From: Bacillota bacterium
Lineage (GTDB): Bacteria; Bacillota; Clostridia; Saccharofermentanales; Fastidiosipilaceae
Length of the DNA stretch: 14,949 bases
Direction: 5' to 3'
Assembly (NCBI GenBank): GCA_023420715.1
Contig: JAEZVR010000097.1
Location: 1-14,949, forward strand
Positions 1 to 8,600 of the stretch are shown piece by piece (position 1 is the stretch's first letter; every line of letters starts with the position of its first letter). The notes under the pieces are model-generated. The model was not told where the DNA came from and searched no databases. It saw only the letters and a list, made by a program, of their open reading frames with translations. A program made the position numbers and the translations under genes.

Positions 1-284
1 CGCATAATCCAGCCAAGGATGGGCTTTTCAAACAGCTCTTTTTTTGCCACAAAATAGACCCATCTGTCATACGGCGACAAAACCGCTGGAATATCAAAGT
101 AGCTGATGTGATTACAGACAATCAGCGCTGGACCACGATACGGCACATTGTTTTCGCCCACATATTCTGCGCGAAAATAGACACGTACAAACCAACTCGC
201 TATCCGATTAACCCAGGCACGCAATCCATGAAAACACGGATCTTCACGATGTAGCTGACGACGAATCTGACGAGGCTTCTTCAT
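1..284 (-). CDS. plsC: 1-acyl-sn-glycerol-3-phosphate acyltransferase (PlsC-like), partial
   Basis: The reading frame opens with ATG at 282-284 and runs off the left edge, giving the N-terminal 94 residues. It shows the glycerolipid acyltransferase signature NHISYFD at residues 58-64, where His59 and Asp64 form the catalytic HX4D pair, followed by FVAKKELF at about 78-85, a typical second block of PlsC enzymes. The family transfers an acyl chain to lysophosphatidic acid to make phosphatidic acid at the inner face of the membrane. The ATG lies 2 nt after the cmk stop, so translation is probably coupled; I see no strong separate ribosome binding site. A cmk-plsC pair is common in Bacillota. The C-terminal part is outside the window, so substrate specificity cannot be judged. 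Confidence 0.85.
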   Translation of the reverse strand, partial: MKKPRQIRRQLHREDPCFHGLRAWVNRIASWFVRVYFRAEYVGENNVPYRGPALIVCNHISYFDIPAVLSPYDRWVYFVAKKELFEKPILGWIM

Positions 285-286
285 GG

Positions 287-988
287 TTAGACACTCTGTG
301 TACAATGCTGATGAAACAATTGAATAATACGGGCAACCACTTCATCAATATTTAAATGGGTCGTATCGATCTCATGCGCATCCGCTGTTTTTTTGAGTGG
401 AGCAAAAGCGCGATTGGCATCTTGCTCATCCCGATAATTGAGATCAGCTGCAACTTGTTCTAAAGTCGTGTCTAGATTGCCACGCGCCATTAATTCGTCA
501 TAGCGCCGTTTTGCCCGCACATCAACCGTCGCCGTCAAATAAATTTTCAGGTCTGCATTTGGCAAAACATAAGATCCAATATCTCGACCGTCCATAACAA
601 CAGATCTTTGTGCCGCGATAGCGCGTTGAAGCTCCACCATTTTTTGACGGCAAGCTGGAATTGCAGATATATCTGATGCCCATATGGAAATGCTCGGTGT
701 GCGAATGAGGTCAGTCACATCTTCATCATTCAAAAATACATGTTGCCGGTCATCCACAAATCGCACATCAATACGCGTCTTTTGCAGCATTGCTTCGATT
801 TCTTTGACCTGATGTTTATCTAAGCCCAGACGTTCGGCTTGCAAACCACAAGCTCGATACATCGCACCCGTGTCCATATAAAGTATATTCAACCGATTTG
901 CCAACGCCTTTGCAACGGTGCTTTTGCCCGCTCCACCGGGACCGTCAATGGCAATCGCAAACGTCTCTAATTGCGGTATCTCACCCAT
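287..988 (-). CDS. cmk: Cytidylate kinase (CMP/dCMP kinase)
   Basis: Cmk phosphorylates CMP and dCMP with ATP in the cytoplasm, feeding pyrimidine nucleotide pools for RNA, DNA and phospholipid synthesis. The 233-residue length is normal. Seen in the sequence: a P-loop GPGGAGKST at residues 16-24, the CMP-binding MDTGAMYRA stretch at 38-46, the DGRDIG motif at 133-138 (here followed by SYVLPNAD, where many homologues have Thr instead of Ser), and a lid/Arg-rich region with RDEQD and APLKK at 187-200. A GAGGATGG element sits a few bases before the ATG. It lies 29 nt after the HutP-family gene and 2 nt before the plsC-like gene, so all three are probably on one transcript. Confidence 0.96.
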   Translation of the reverse strand: MGEIPQLETFAIAIDGPGGAGKSTVAKALANRLNILYMDTGAMYRACGLQAERLGLDKHQVKEIEAMLQKTRIDVRFVDDRQHVFLNDEDVTDLIRTPSISIWASDISAIPACRQKMVELQRAIAAQRSVVMDGRDIGSYVLPNADLKIYLTATVDVRAKRRYDELMARGNLDTTLEQVAADLNYRDEQDANRAFAPLKKTADAHEIDTTHLNIDEVVARIIQLFHQHCTQSV

Positions 989-1017
989 CTATCCATCCTC
1001 TTTAACTTGTATTTGAT

Positions 1018-1437
1018 TTAGACCACCCGATGACCTAACCCAATGGCAACTTCATCCAAATGGAGTAGACCGACTGCAAAAAACACGCAAACACAGATGT
1101 GATCATCGAGTCTTGCCACCCCGATCTTACCGCCAACGTTCAAACCACTGGCTTTGTTAATAACCTGCATAACCGCTTCGTGCGCTGCACCTGCCACAGC
1201 ACCTTCTTCACGATGTGTACTTGCAATCACCTGTTCTCGTCGGGCCGCCACAACCGTTCTCTCAATCATATCTGATATGGAGGCCAAGTAATTTCCCCCA
1301 AAATCGGTCGCCGCACAATAAATGCCCTGTTCTCGGTACTGGGAAATCAATTCACGTTCACCCAAACGGTCATCGACTAAAGCCATCTGAATGGCGCTTG
1401 CCGCCACACACTTACTTGAACCTTTTCGCTTTGTCAT
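1018..1437 (-). CDS. HutP-family protein (putative RNA-binding antiterminator-like)
   Basis: A small protein of about 139 residues that resembles the HutP superfamily from memory of clostridial members: an N-terminal VAASAIQMALV helix, the central FGGNYLASISDMIERTVVAARRE block, then EEGAVAGAAHEAVMQVI, GLNVGGKIGVARL and a C-terminal FFAVGLLHLDEVAIGLGH. Classical HutP of Bacillus binds L-histidine, Mg2+ and hairpin RNA to antiterminate the histidine-utilisation operon. No hut gene is present here, so the role is unknown and the family name should not be read as histidine control. I place the start at ATG 1435-1437; a longer form from TTG at 1453-1455 would add MQKVCS but has no better ribosome binding site. 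It follows the RpiR gene by about 32 nt and precedes cmk. Confidence 0.75.
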   Translation of the reverse strand: MTKRKGSSKCVAASAIQMALVDDRLGERELISQYREQGIYCAATDFGGNYLASISDMIERTVVAARREQVIASTHREEGAVAGAAHEAVMQVINKASGLNVGGKIGVARLDDHICVCVFFAVGLLHLDEVAIGLGHRVV

Positions 1438-1469
1438 ACTACACACTTTCTGCAAACCACAGCTGTCGC

Positions 1470-2372
1470 TTAGCCAAATACCAACGAATGTTTATTGCCA
1501 TTTAGCGGTTCGTCAATCGTTTTTTCATATACTTTATTGGCTTCCCAAATCGCCTCCAGCTTTTCTAAATGCTGCAACAATTCTGCTTGATGTTTAACAG
1601 CAAGCGCAACAATCAACGCCGTCACCATGCTAAAGGGCACAGCAAGCGCATCGACCATGGCCACCATATCTGTGGGTGCAATAAGCATACAATCACAATA
1701 ATTGGCAAATGGTGTTTGACGCTTATCGGTCATGACAACCGTTGTCGCCCCTGCCTGTTTTGCAAAAGCAAGTGCTTTATGAATCGTTGTGGCATATCGA
1801 GGGAAACTCATCGCAATCAGCACATCCCCCGCCTCTATTGGAATAATTTGTTCAAGCACTTCAATCCCAGACGCCGTATCAATTAAAACAACATTCTTAA
1901 AAATTTGCTTTAAATAAAAATTTAAATAGATGGCTAAAGGTGCCGTGCTGCGAATGCCTAATAAAAAAATGCGTTTAGCATTGGAAATCAATTCAACTGC
2001 CTGATTAAACTGAGCCGGATTATGCTGTTCTTGAGCACGCTTAAGGCGCTCAATATCCGCAGTCAAAACGGACCGCCAGATATCATCTTCTGGTTTTAAC
2101 ACAAAGGCCGATGTTTTCATCCGTTCAGGTGCAGTTAAATTCGCCTTTAAATCGTCACGCAAATGTTGTTGAAAAGCCGGATATCCTGAAAAACCAAGTT
2201 CCATGGCAAATCGCACAACCGTAGACTCACTAACCCCTGTGCGTTCTCCCACACGTGCTGCGGTCATGTAAGCCGCCATCTCATAATGATTTAAAATAAA
2301 ATCCGCAATGGCTTTCTGCCCACGGCTCAACTTCGTATATTCCTGACGAATTTGATCGATGACTGTTTCCAT
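1470..2372 (-). CDS. MurR/RpiR-family transcriptional regulator (HTH + SIS)
   Basis: A 300-residue protein with the two-domain MurR/RpiR layout. Residues 1-77 form the HTH_6 DNA-binding domain, with SESTVVRFAMELGFSGYPAF at 48-67 as the recognition region. Residues about 120-260 form a SIS sugar-isomerase fold: AKRIFLLGIRSTA at 132-144, AGDVLIAMSFPRYA at 181-194 and GATTVVMTDK at 208-217. SIS domains in this family bind phosphosugars. The start is set by AAAGGAG at 2379-2385, 6 nt before ATG 2370-2372; a TTG two codons upstream abuts that site and is unlikely. The gene begins 2 nt after the scpB stop. No sugar or amino-sugar genes are nearby, so its effector and targets cannot be inferred from context. 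Confidence 0.93.
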   Translation of the reverse strand: METVIDQIRQEYTKLSRGQKAIADFILNHYEMAAYMTAARVGERTGVSESTVVRFAMELGFSGYPAFQQHLRDDLKANLTAPERMKTSAFVLKPEDDIWRSVLTADIERLKRAQEQHNPAQFNQAVELISNAKRIFLLGIRSTAPLAIYLNFYLKQIFKNVVLIDTASGIEVLEQIIPIEAGDVLIAMSFPRYATTIHKALAFAKQAGATTVVMTDKRQTPFANYCDCMLIAPTDMVAMVDALAVPFSMVTALIVALAVKHQAELLQHLEKLEAIWEANKVYEKTIDEPLNGNKHSLVFG

Positions 2373-2374
2373 GA

Positions 2375-3001
2375 TCAACTCCTTTGAACCGGTGTATCGG
2401 CCGCATGATCTTTAGCGGCTTCTGAATGAGGTGTTAATTGTTCCGAAACACAGCGCTCCATATCCTGTAATGTATCATACATCATCATTTCTAAGGGCTC
2501 TAATTCATCTAAACTGGTCAACCCGGTTTCGAGCAAAAAACGCTCTGTGGTTTCAAAAAGTGCTGGTTTACCAGGCGCATCCAAATAACCTGCAATGCGA
2601 ATTAGACCTCGATCTTGCAAACGTGCAACCACATTATCTGAATTCACACCACGTACCGCTTCAATTTGACTGCGGGTAACCGGCTGATTATAGGCAACAA
2701 CGGCCAGCGCCTCGTAAGCCGCCGGCGACAAATTAGGCAAACGCTTGGGTTCAAACAACCGCTCCAGCCAAGGTTTGACCTCGGGTTTGGTCGTTAAGGT
2801 ATACCGATCTTCTAAACAGCGAACCATTAGCCCCGATGTCTCGTCCTCTGTCAATTGAGTGCATAAGGCTTGTAATATGGCCTCCGCCTGTTCTTCATCT
2901 ACCGCTAGCCAATCTGCCATATCCGGTACACTGACTGACTCGCCATGCGCAAATAAAAGCGCCTGGGCGGCTCTAATTTGAGAGGTTTCAATCGTACTCA
3001 T
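2375..3001 (-). CDS. scpB: Segregation and condensation protein B
   Basis: ScpB is the dimeric winged-helix (kite) partner of ScpA and SMC in the bacterial condensin that organises and segregates the chromosome. The 208-residue protein fits the family. The first winged helix spans about residues 5-80 and the second about 90-165, which holds the characteristic LSPAAYEALAVVAYNQPVTR at 91-110, RGVNSDNVVARLQDRGLI at 117-134 and the GKPALFETTERFLLETGL region at 144-161. The ATG lies inside the end of scpA (14-nt overlap) with AAGGAT 9 nt upstream, indicating coupled translation and fixed stoichiometry. The C-terminal 35 residues are polar and look disordered. Confidence 0.95.
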   Translation of the reverse strand: MSTIETSQIRAAQALLFAHGESVSVPDMADWLAVDEEQAEAILQALCTQLTEDETSGLMVRCLEDRYTLTTKPEVKPWLERLFEPKRLPNLSPAAYEALAVVAYNQPVTRSQIEAVRGVNSDNVVARLQDRGLIRIAGYLDAPGKPALFETTERFLLETGLTSLDELEPLEMMMYDTLQDMERCVSEQLTPHSEAAKDHAADTPVQRS

Positions 3002-3800
3002 GAGCCAAATCCTTCATCTTTGCTAAAATATCACCTTTGTTTGATGCTTGCGGATCTTTCTCGATGGCAATAGGGGCAAAGGGAGTCGTCTGCTTGGCCG
3101 TAACATATTGTCGACGAACCAATTCTAACAAGGCAATAAAGCCTGTCACTTTTTCGGCTTTAGATGTATTTTTATCAAATAATTCACCAAAAAAGACTCG
3201 GCTTCGACGCACAACGGCACGCCAAATCGATCGGATTTTTTCCGGCAAACTCACACGATCCCGTTTGAGCAAATGCACCATTTTTTCTGATAGATCGTGA
3301 TACCGCTCTGAATTGCGTTTTTGTAATGCTTTTACCGCTTCAAAAAAAGCTTGGCTCAACCGTCCTGGTTCAACAACTTCCTGAGATAAGGGCTGAACCA
3401 CACGAATGCCCAAAGATTTCGCAGTCATCGGTGGTCGCTGAAAACTCATGTCGTAGTGTTCTCGGTCTGCCATCAAACGCTGGGCAACCCATTTACAACG
3501 GCGATAAGCTAATAACTGTAAAATTAAAGCTTCTCTCGGATCGCTTTCTGCATCTTCATCCATCAATTTTGAAGAAGGCAGCAAGAGCTTAGATTTGATA
3601 TGAATTAAGGTCGCCGCCATCACCAAAAACTCACCCGCCAATTGCATATCCAATTCTTCTGCCTGTTGAATCACAGCCAAATATTGGCGGGTAATATCTG
3701 CAATGGGAATATCAAACCAATTAAACCGATTTTGATCAATTAAATGGTTCAATAAATCCAAAGGACCGTCAAAGGCACGGATGTCAACGGTTTCGATCAT
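2988..3800 (-). CDS. scpA: Segregation and condensation protein A (kleisin)
   Basis: ScpA is the kleisin that bridges the SMC head domains and carries ScpB. The sequence shows the N-terminal FDGPLDLLNHLIDQ signature at residues 10-23, the DITRQYL and EFLVMAATLIHIKSKLLLP helices at about 35-75, a central variable region, and the C-terminal winged helix with FIALLELVRRQYVTAKQ near residue 225, which contacts the SMC head. I use ATG 3798-3800 because it gives MIETVDIRAFDGPLDLL, matching the usual N-terminus, giving 270 residues. An in-frame ATG at 3810-3812 directly abuts its only GAGGG and is less likely. The gene starts about 21 nt after trpS and overlaps scpB. Confidence 0.94.
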   Translation of the reverse strand: MIETVDIRAFDGPLDLLNHLIDQNRFNWFDIPIADITRQYLAVIQQAEELDMQLAGEFLVMAATLIHIKSKLLLPSSKLMDEDAESDPREALILQLLAYRRCKWVAQRLMADREHYDMSFQRPPMTAKSLGIRVVQPLSQEVVEPGRLSQAFFEAVKALQKRNSERYHDLSEKMVHLLKRDRVSLPEKIRSIWRAVVRRSRVFFGELFDKNTSKAEKVTGFIALLELVRRQYVTAKQTTPFAPIAIEKDPQASNKGDILAKMKDLAHEYD

Positions 3801-3821
3801 GACAAGCACCATCCCTCAAGA

Positions 3822-4811
3822 TCAGACCAGATGCATGGCCGATCGAACCTTCTCCATGGTCTCTTCTGCGCGCGCACTTGCTCTGGCAGAACCTTCCGCC
3901 AAACAAGCCCTTAAATCATCACGCTGATTGGTCAGAAAGGCTGTGCGTTTGTCATAAATGGGTGTATGCCACACCGCTACTTTCTCCGCCAAAGATTTTT
4001 TACAGGCAACGCAGCCGATTTCACCCTTACGGCAGGATACAGCAATATCTTCTGCTTCTGCTTCGTTAAACAGTTTCTGATATTGATAGGCTGTACAGAC
4101 CTCTGGATGGCCTGGATCTGTTTTATGGATACGAGCAGGATCTGTTTTCATCGCCATGACTTTTTTGCGAACAAATTCTGGGGTGTCGCCCAACGCAATC
4201 GTATTCCCATAACTCTTAGACATTTTTCGACCATCTGTTCCAGGCAAAATTTTGGCACGTGTCAACAACGGTTGTGGTTCGGGAAAAATTTCTTGTTGAT
4301 ATAAAGCATGAAATCTGCGTACCATTTCACGCGCTAATTCCAAATGCGGCAATTGATCTTCCCCGACTGGCACCAAATCTGCCTGATACAAAATAACATC
4401 TGCCGTCATTAAGCAAGGGTAGCCTAAAAAGCCATACGTCGTGATCTGTTTTTCGGAAAGTTGTTCAAGCTGAGCTTTATAGGTTGGACAGCGCTCTAAC
4501 CAAGAAAGCGGCGTAGACATGCTTAACAACAAATGTAATTCTGCATGCTGTTTAACAGCGGACTGCAAAAAGATGGTTGCGCGCTCGGGATCCAAACCAC
4601 AAGCCAGATAGTCTGCCATCAAATGTTCAATATGGGTGGCAAGTCCTTCTGTTTCTGCATATCCTGTTGTCAACGCATGCCAATCTGCAATAAAGAACAA
4701 ACAATCATATTGGTGCTGTAATTCAATCCAATTGGCAAGTGCCCCAAAATAATTCCCAATATGAATATCACCTGTCGGACGCATGCCCGATACCACACAA
4801 GATCGACTCAT
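3822..4811 (-). CDS. trpS: Tryptophanyl-tRNA synthetase
   Basis: TrpS charges tRNA-Trp with tryptophan in an ATP-dependent reaction. The 329-residue size and motifs are typical of the bacterial class Ic enzyme: RPTGDIHIGN at 11-20 (HIGH-like motif as HIGN), the substrate-binding ADVILYQADLVPVGEDQLPH region at about 137-156, and a canonical KMSKS at 196-200 inside GTDGRKMSKSYGN. The C-terminal part includes GCVACKKSLAE, a conserved helical stretch of the anticodon-binding domain. The ATG is preceded by a purine-rich AAAAGAG at modest spacing. No T-box or tryptophan-specific leader is visible in the 31 nt before the gene, so it probably relies on the upstream operon promoter. Confidence 0.97.
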   Translation of the reverse strand: MSRSCVVSGMRPTGDIHIGNYFGALANWIELQHQYDCLFFIADWHALTTGYAETEGLATHIEHLMADYLACGLDPERATIFLQSAVKQHAELHLLLSMSTPLSWLERCPTYKAQLEQLSEKQITTYGFLGYPCLMTADVILYQADLVPVGEDQLPHLELAREMVRRFHALYQQEIFPEPQPLLTRAKILPGTDGRKMSKSYGNTIALGDTPEFVRKKVMAMKTDPARIHKTDPGHPEVCTAYQYQKLFNEAEAEDIAVSCRKGEIGCVACKKSLAEKVAVWHTPIYDKRTAFLTNQRDDLRACLAEGSARASARAEETMEKVRSAMHLV

Positions 4812-4842
4812 AACCTACTCTTTTCCATTAAACTCAATTCAA

Positions 4843-5544
4843 TCAACCATAAATAAGCGATGCAATCAGGTTGATGGGCTGTTGCATCAACCACAGAATG
4901 GGCCAGCGAATCGTCGCTAAAATCGTGCCTAAAATTTTGGGCGCAACCACAATAACGATTAACAACCCCAAACCGATTTGTCTTTCATATTGCAAAATCC
5001 GATTATAGATGCGTTCCGGTAATAAGGCGCCAAAAACCTTAAATCCATCTAGGGGTGGAATGGGCAAAAGATTAAAGATGGCTAAGTTCAAGTTGATCGC
5101 AACCAGGGTTGATAACAAGAACATCATGACAAACGGTACGCCCGGAAAAAACATAACCTCTGGTGTCGCAAGCAGAATAATGACTTGCTGAATCACAAGT
5201 GCAATAAAGGCAACAATCAAATTTGCCGCCGCACCCGCAACGGCCACCTTGACCATATTGGATTTATAGGATTTTCCCCGTGTCATTCGGGCGGTATTAA
5301 CCGGAACTGGTTTTGCCCATAAAATGGGTGCACCGACCAATATCAACAGCAAACCAAACCAATCCAGATGTGCAAAGGGATTCATGGTAAGTCGGCCCAA
5401 ACGTCTAGCCGTATCGTCGCCTAGGCGATCTGCCATCCGCCCGTGACTCACCTCGTGAATGGAAAGGGCAAACATCAAGCAAAGTGCCCAGATACCCCAT
5501 TCGATAAAATGTTCCAGCGTCCAATTTCCAGAAAATAAACCCAT
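4843..5544 (-). CDS. Site-2-protease-like M50 zinc metalloprotease, membrane protein
   Basis: A 233-residue polytopic membrane protein of the M50 (site-2 protease) family, similar in size to the minimal clostridial and YwhC-type members that lack a PDZ domain. The zinc-binding HEVSH (H30, E31, H34) lies in the first membrane segment, and the third ligand region NLLPIPPLDG is at 158-167 with Asp166. Hydrophobic segments occur near 15-30, 62-78, 100-128, 135-162 and 188-215. Family members cleave transmembrane segments of regulators or pheromone-type substrates; the substrate here is unknown. The position next to trpS and scpAB is common in Bacillota and reflects conserved gene order, not shown function. 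AAAGG lies 9 nt before the ATG. Confidence 0.92.
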   Translation of the reverse strand: MGLFSGNWTLEHFIEWGIWALCLMFALSIHEVSHGRMADRLGDDTARRLGRLTMNPFAHLDWFGLLLILVGAPILWAKPVPVNTARMTRGKSYKSNMVKVAVAGAAANLIVAFIALVIQQVIILLATPEVMFFPGVPFVMMFLLSTLVAINLNLAIFNLLPIPPLDGFKVFGALLPERIYNRILQYERQIGLGLLIVIVVAPKILGTILATIRWPILWLMQQPINLIASLIYG

Positions 5545-5612
5545 GCCCTAGCCTTTCTTTATCATCAAATGGTCAGAAAAGGTGCGTTCTATAGAGAATA
5601 CGCCTTGAAATT

Positions 5613-8600
5613 TTATATTACCATCACTTTTAGACGACAGGGGTGATCATTGAGCATCCAGTCAGCACCATCGTCATCTGCCAGGTCTCCCGCGTAGATT
5701 CTGACCGCAAGCACATCTGATGCAATCCGATCTGCATACTGTTCAAAAACAGCCTGGAGGGTTTCGTCTGTTTGATAAACCACCTCAATACGGTCTTGCA
5801 ACTCAAAATTCGCCGTCTTTCGCATTGTTTGAATCTTGCTGACGATTTCGCGAACAAAGCCTTCTGCTTCCAGTTCTGGTGTGATTGTCAAATCCAAAGC
5901 CACCGTTACCCCACGATCTGTTGCCGTAGCAAAGCCTTCAGCTTGTTTTGTTTCGATGATCAATTCATCTGCTGTCAATGCAACCGATTCTCCATCTAGC
6001 ATCAAAACCAATTGCCCATCTTTTTGAAGCGCTTGCATTGCCTCTACACCATTGAGCGCAGCCAAAGCAGCACTTAACTGTGGCAGTTTGCTCCCAAAAC
6101 GTTTGCCCAGCAAGCGCAATTGGGGTTTAAACTGATAATCTTGAAGAGCTGTCGCATCTTGGATATAGGTTAGCGCCTTGATATTTAATTCGCTTAAAAC
6201 AATATCCACATAGGCATCCGACAATGGCTCTACAGACTGCACCAACATGCGCGATAAAGGTTGACGATTTTTAATTTGAGACAGATTCCGAGCAGCTCTG
6301 CCGAGGGTCACCCAAAGTCTGACACGACCCATATCCGCCTCTAAATCGGGATCAATCCATTCTGAATCAGCCGTAGGGAAAGCAGACAAATGAATGCTTT
6401 CTGGCGCTGTTTGATCAACAGACCTCACCAAATTTTGATAAATCGTCTCTGTCATAAATGGGATAAACGGCGCAGCCAAATGAATGACCGTTTTTAGGGC
6501 TGTATACAGCGTTAGGTAGGCATTGATTTTATCCTGTTCCATGCCCTCTGCCCAATAGCGATCTCGGTTGCGGCGCACATACCAATTGGAAAGCTCATCC
6601 ACAAAATCTGCAATTTTACGTCCTGTTGCATAGAGTTCATACTGTTCCAACCCTTGATCAACCGCTTGAACCAAAGTGTTAAGACGAGACAACAGCCAGC
6701 GATCAATCACAGATAAAAGTTCTGGTTTCAGCTCATGTTCTAGGGGATTAAATTGATCAATCTCAGCATACATGACATAGAATGCGTAAGTATTCCACAA
6801 GGTGCTTAAGAATTTATTCTGGCCTTCTTGCACAGCTGCATCCGAATATCGAGAAGGCAACCACGGTTGACTATTTGTATAAAAATACCACCGTACCGCA
6901 TCTGCGCCAAAACGCTCTAAAGCATCCCAGGGATCGACAACATTGCCCTTATGTTTGGACATTTTAAGCCCATTTTTATCTTGAACCAGACCCATGACAA
7001 TCACATTTTTGTAGGGTGCAGGTTTACCTAGGGCCGTGCTTATGGCCATCAAGGAGTAGAACCAGCCCCGTGTCTGATCCAGTGCTTCTGAAATAAAATC
7101 AGCCGGGAAATGCGCTTCAAAATCCGCTTTATGTTCAAATGGATAATGATATTGCGCATAAGGCATTGCCCCGGAATCAAACCAGCAGTCAATGACTTCT
7201 GATACCCGTTTCATTTGACCACCACAGGCCGGACAATTTAAATGCACTTGGTCAATATACGGTTTGTGCAACTCAATATTTTCCGGACAATCATCCGACA
7301 TACTTTTGAGTTCGTCAATTGAACCAATGGTATGTACATGACCACAGGTGCATGTCCAAACCGGCAAGGGCGTACCCCAATAGCGCTCTCTAGAAAGACC
7401 CCAATCGACCACATTTTCCAAAAAATGACCAAAGCGACCATCCCGAATATTTTCGGGCATCCAATTCACCGTTTGATTATTTGCGACCAAGCGATTTTTG
7501 ACTTCCGTCATCCGAATAAACCAACTATGACGAGCATAATAGATTAAAGGCGTCTCACAGCGCCAACAAAACGGATAGCTATGTCCAAACCACTCAGACT
7601 TAATCAATTTTTGATGTTTTTCTAAGAGGTGCAAAATGCCTTTGTCAGCATCTTTACAAAACTGTCCAGCAAAATCTCGAACTGCATCTGGCATTGTGCC
7701 GTCATCATTAACCAATTGAACAAAAGCCAATTGCTCACGCTGACCAATGCGACCATCATCTTCCCCAAATGCCGGTGCGATATGCACAATACCCGTACCG
7801 TCACTCATACTGACATAATCATCGGCAACCACCAAATAAGCATCTTTGCCGCTTTCTGCAACGATATCGCTGGCATAATCAAAAAGAGGTTCATACCGCT
7901 TACCGACCAAATCTGCGCCAGAAAATTCACCTAAGATTTGTACGTGATCCCCTTCGCCAAAAACAGCCGATACCAGTGGCTTTGCCATGTAATAGCGACG
8001 CTCAATCGTGGCATGATGCCCTGCTTCGCAATTACAATCACCATGATGATCGCTTTCTTTTACAGAAACCAAAACATAGGTTTCCTTTGCATTGACACAC
8101 AAAGCGACATTTGATGGCAAGGTCCACGGTGTGGTTGTCCAGGCGGCAAAATAGGTATTTTCTTCGCCTTTTACCGCAAAACGGACGTAGGCGGAACGGT
8201 CCTTGACTTCCTTATAACCTTGGGCGACCTCATGGCTGGATAATGCCGTTCCGCAGCGTGGGCAATACGGCACAACCTTATAACCTTTGTAGAGCAAACC
8301 CTGATCTGCAATTTGTTTAATCAGCCACCAAACACTCTCGATGTAGTTGTTGTCATAGGTCACGTAAGGATGATCCATATCGCCCGAATAGCCAACACGA
8401 GCCGACATCTGTTCCCACTCGTCCTTATAGGTCCAAACACTACTTTTGCAAGCCTGAACAAAGGGCTCTACCCCATATGCTTCAATCTGCTCTTTACCAT
8501 CTATCCCCAGCTTTTTTTCGACTTCTAATTCGACAGGTAGTCCATGCGTATCCCAGCCTGCAATAAATTCAACTTTTCTGCCTTTCATGCGATGATAACG

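Noticed and set aside
2376..2378. TTG start for the RpiR regulator
   Set aside because: It directly abuts AAAGGAG, leaving no spacer, while ATG 2370-2372 has an ideal 6-nt spacer.
5577..5602. Hairpin with TTTT between ileS and the M50 gene as a true terminator
   Set aside because: The stem AAGGCGT/ACG-ca-CCTT is short with a 2-nt bulge and a weak T-run, so I do not call it a terminator.
7629..7934. 101-codon plus-strand open frame inside ileS
   Set aside because: It is antisense to conserved IleRS coding sequence with no independent start signal or family resemblance.
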